The position numbers and the translations under genes are program-made. The notes beneath the pieces are model-generated. The model saw only the letters and a program-made list of their open reading frames with translations, did not search any database and had not been told where the DNA came from. DNA of 39,317 nt, from positions 1-39,317 of the IMG/VR virus record IMGVR_UViG_3300030104_001243, one strand, 5' to 3'. The first letter of the stretch is position 1; each line of letters opens with the position of its first letter. This document shows, piece after piece, positions 37,213 to 39,317 of the stretch. The stretch comes from a virus.

Positions 37213-39317
37213 ATGACATTTAAAAAAGTTACTTTTGATCTTACAGACCCTGTAGATCAAACCACCTCTCAAACAGCAGACCTTGGATACGCTTCTAATG
37301 TAGACAGACGAAGCATACTTAAAGACCCAAGGTTCTTAAAAGACCTTCAAGACCGTTACGACCCGTTGCAACAACTGTCAGACGAAGACCTTATCAACAA
37401 ATTTTATTCAGACGAGAACTGGGCTCAGTTAAATACTGTCGGTGCTGTAGGCAGAATGATGGAAGGCGGCGGAGACACCGACGAAGAGAAGATGAGAAAC
37501 GCCAGACTGACAGCAGTCTGGGATAACCTGCCTAACTTTTATCAGGAAGGTGGTCGTGGCTGGGGTGCTGTGCCAGACATAGCAAAGTCTGTGTTATTAG
37601 ACCCACTAAACTTAATCGGTGGTGTTGCGGCTAAAGGAGTTTCTCAAGGGGCAATGAGAACATCAACCGCCCTGGGAAAATCTGCTCCAGTTAAATCATT
37701 TCTTAAAGGTGTTACTGCTGGTGCGGCGACTGAGGGTGCAATATCTGGTGGGCAAGAAGCTCTTATCAACGTAAGTGAACAAGGGTACAGACAAGACATT
37801 GGCCTCCAACAGGAATTTGACTGGAATCAATTTGCTCAAGCAACTGCATTCGGAACTGCTCTTGGTGGTGCTGTCGGTGGTGCAATCGGTATTCCGTCAG
37901 CTATTGGAGGTGTCAGACAGGGACTGGCAGACGTAGAAGCAGGTAAATTCTTAGGCACGTCTGCTGAAGACATGGCTAACATGACCAACAAGCAAGCTCA
38001 ACAGATGAGAGCAGATGCTTCTTCTGCTACTGGCCCTTTCATGCCAGAAGACTTAGCACGAGCTAGGGCAGACCAGCCAGAAGAAGTTGCCCCTGAAGTT
38101 TTTGACGAAGCCCCCAAGACATCGACAGACGAGATACTTGGAGAGTTGGACGGACAGCAACCTGTATTTCAACAGCAGTTAAAACAAGCAAGGATAGCAC
38201 AAGAGGCAATAGTAGAAGACGGCTTAGAAAATACTACTTTGGGTAGAGAAATTGCGAAGGATGTATCACGAGCAGAGGTTAATAAAGAAATAGTAGAGCG
38301 TCTGAACAATGAGCAAGACCAGATTTCAGCCCTGATGCAGTCCAATAAAGTTGCTGACCAAAAGATGGCTAAAGCTATGCAAGCCGCTTTGGATGCAGAT
38401 GTGGCACATGCAAGAGTTGCGGCTAAGAAAGGCGACGCTCTAACTTCCGAAGCTATTCTTACTTCAGCAAAGAAGCGAGCAAAGAAGATAGATGAACAGG
38501 CTAAGAAAGCCTCTGCTAAAAAGGCGAGAGGAAAAGGAAAAGGTTCGGCCTCAACTACAACCGACGAGGCTGAATTGGCGACGGAGGATGGATCTGGCCC
38601 TTCCTCCACAGACGATTCCTCCGTCACCACTGAAGATATAGAGGCTGATGAAGCAAGAGTTGCTGATCTCAGGGAAAATAATCCTGATGGCTACAAGAAA
38701 GAGATGACAGCAGTTGTCGATACCTTGACTTCAGGCGACCCAGACGCAAACAAAATAAAAAGAAAATTAAAAAAAGCAAAAACACCAGACGAAGTCGATA
38801 GCATTATTGACCAAGTGTCTGAGAGATTAAAGACAAAGGTAGAAGACCCAGACGAAGCACCAGCAGCAAAACTTCCTGAAGTTAATTGGGGGAAGAAGGC
38901 TGGTCAAGGTGGACAGAAGAGTGTTGACGACCAACTTGCGAAGGCAGGGTTTACCCCAGAGCAAGCCGATCAGTGGCTGAGAGAAAACATTGCCAATGGA
39001 AACATCGGCACAACTGAAGCTGGTATAATCAAAGCAGGTGCTCCCAAGGTAGTCAGACAACTTCTAAAAGATACTGAAGCTCCAGCAGTTAAGGTAGAAG
39101 GAGAAACTTCCGTAGCCGAAGAAATAGCAAAAATAGCGGAAGACAATAGGAAAGTCACAGACCCAGTAAAGATGGCTGAGATTATCAAGGCTCAAGCAAA
39201 ACGAAATTTACCTAGCAAGAGCCAAGAGGAAATAGACTCAGTTTATGACGCACTCATGTCTGGTGGTGAGAAGCAGAGACTGGCAGACGATCAGACTATA
39301 TTGAATGCCAAATTTAA
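37213..39317 (+). CDS. large ejection protein, 3' end cut by window edge
   Basis: 701 open codons from the ATG at 37213 to the edge without a stop. Residues about 130-240 are Gly/Ala-rich and hydrophobic (LKGVTAGAATEGAISGGQEA, then FGTALGGAVGGAIGIP), a feature of large internal virion proteins that insert in or cross the host membrane. The rest is charged helix with Lys-rich (KKASAKKARGKGKG-type) and Ser/Asp-rich low-complexity segments (about 430-475). Probably the largest ejection protein. A lytic transglycosylase or other domain may lie beyond the edge. Confidence 0.75.
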   Translation, partial: MTFKKVTFDLTDPVDQTTSQTADLGYASNVDRRSILKDPRFLKDLQDRYDPLQQLSDEDLINKFYSDENWAQLNTVGAVGRMMEGGGDTDEEKMRNARLTAVWDNLPNFYQEGGRGWGAVPDIAKSVLLDPLNLIGGVAAKGVSQGAMRTSTALGKSAPVKSFLKGVTAGAATEGAISGGQEALINVSEQGYRQDIGLQQEFDWNQFAQATAFGTALGGAVGGAIGIPSAIGGVRQGLADVEAGKFLGTSAEDMANMTNKQAQQMRADASSATGPFMPEDLARARADQPEEVAPEVFDEAPKTSTDEILGELDGQQPVFQQQLKQARIAQEAIVEDGLENTTLGREIAKDVSRAEVNKEIVERLNNEQDQISALMQSNKVADQKMAKAMQAALDADVAHARVAAKKGDALTSEAILTSAKKRAKKIDEQAKKASAKKARGKGKGSASTTTDEAELATEDGSGPSSTDDSSVTTEDIEADEARVADLRENNPDGYKKEMTAVVDTLTSGDPDANKIKRKLKKAKTPDEVDSIIDQVSERLKTKVEDPDEAPAAKLPEVNWGKKAGQGGQKSVDDQLAKAGFTPEQADQWLRENIANGNIGTTEAGIIKAGAPKVVRQLLKDTEAPAVKVEGETSVAEEIAKIAEDNRKVTDPVKMAEIIKAQAKRNLPSKSQEEIDSVYDALMSGGEKQRLADDQTILNAKF

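Noticed and set aside
38169-38630. Leftward 153-codon ORF near the right edge
   Set aside because: Antisense of the open frame of the last ejection protein; Ala/Ser-rich composition is that of a shadow.

Overview
The window looks like part of the genome of a tailed, podovirus-like bacteriophage of a probably marine, probably alphaproteobacterial host. The evidence is a packaging/head/tail gene order on the plus strand, four very large virion-internal proteins in a row, an SU10-type (DUF5309-like) major capsid protein, a SleB-type lysin, and a CobS/CobT-like gene pair of the kind carried by alphaproteobacteria and some of their phages. There is no integrase, polymerase, tRNA, rRNA, IS element or CRISPR array in the window. 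Host and taxonomic placement are inference.

Layout. (1) Positions 1-10450 are read leftward: a solo LuxR-type DNA-binding protein cut by the left edge; a tightly coupled operon of mostly unrecognised small proteins (two Zn-ribbon-like, one HTH) that also carries a VWA/CobT-like protein and an AAA+/CobS-like ATPase; then small early-type genes including a one-helix membrane protein and a 35-residue leader ORF behind an attenuator-like hairpin; finally a single 120-aa gene with its own strong terminator. About 470 nt between these last two units has no credible gene but is packed with perfect hairpins. (2) Positions 10451-10603 are the divergent control region. (3) From 10604 rightward: Zn-finger small terminase candidate (TTG start), large terminase, portal, then an unusual ~8 kb cassette of about ten tail-fibre/receptor-binding genes, a holin candidate, scaffold, SleB lysin, a PD-(D/E)XK-like nuclease, major capsid protein, adaptor, beta-propeller tail protein, a second fibre, and four large internal/ejection proteins, the last running off the right edge.

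How it works together. The right part builds, fills and releases the particle. The left part is probably expressed early from host-type promoters; two such promoters (TTGACA with 17-bp spacers) are visible, each associated with a palindrome. The CobS/CobT-like pair has no CobN partner here, so it is better read as a MoxR/VWA-type ATPase-adaptor machine than as a cobalt chelatase.

The strongest unusual signals are the hairpin-dense region, a window-wide excess of the hexamer CAGACG/CGTCTG that vanishes in AT-rich receptor-binding modules, a 22-bp direct repeat between receptor-binding genes, and a 14-bp hairpin that hides the ribosome-binding site of the last gene. All calls come from reading the sequence; no database search was run. 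ORFs shorter than 60 codons were found by manual translation.
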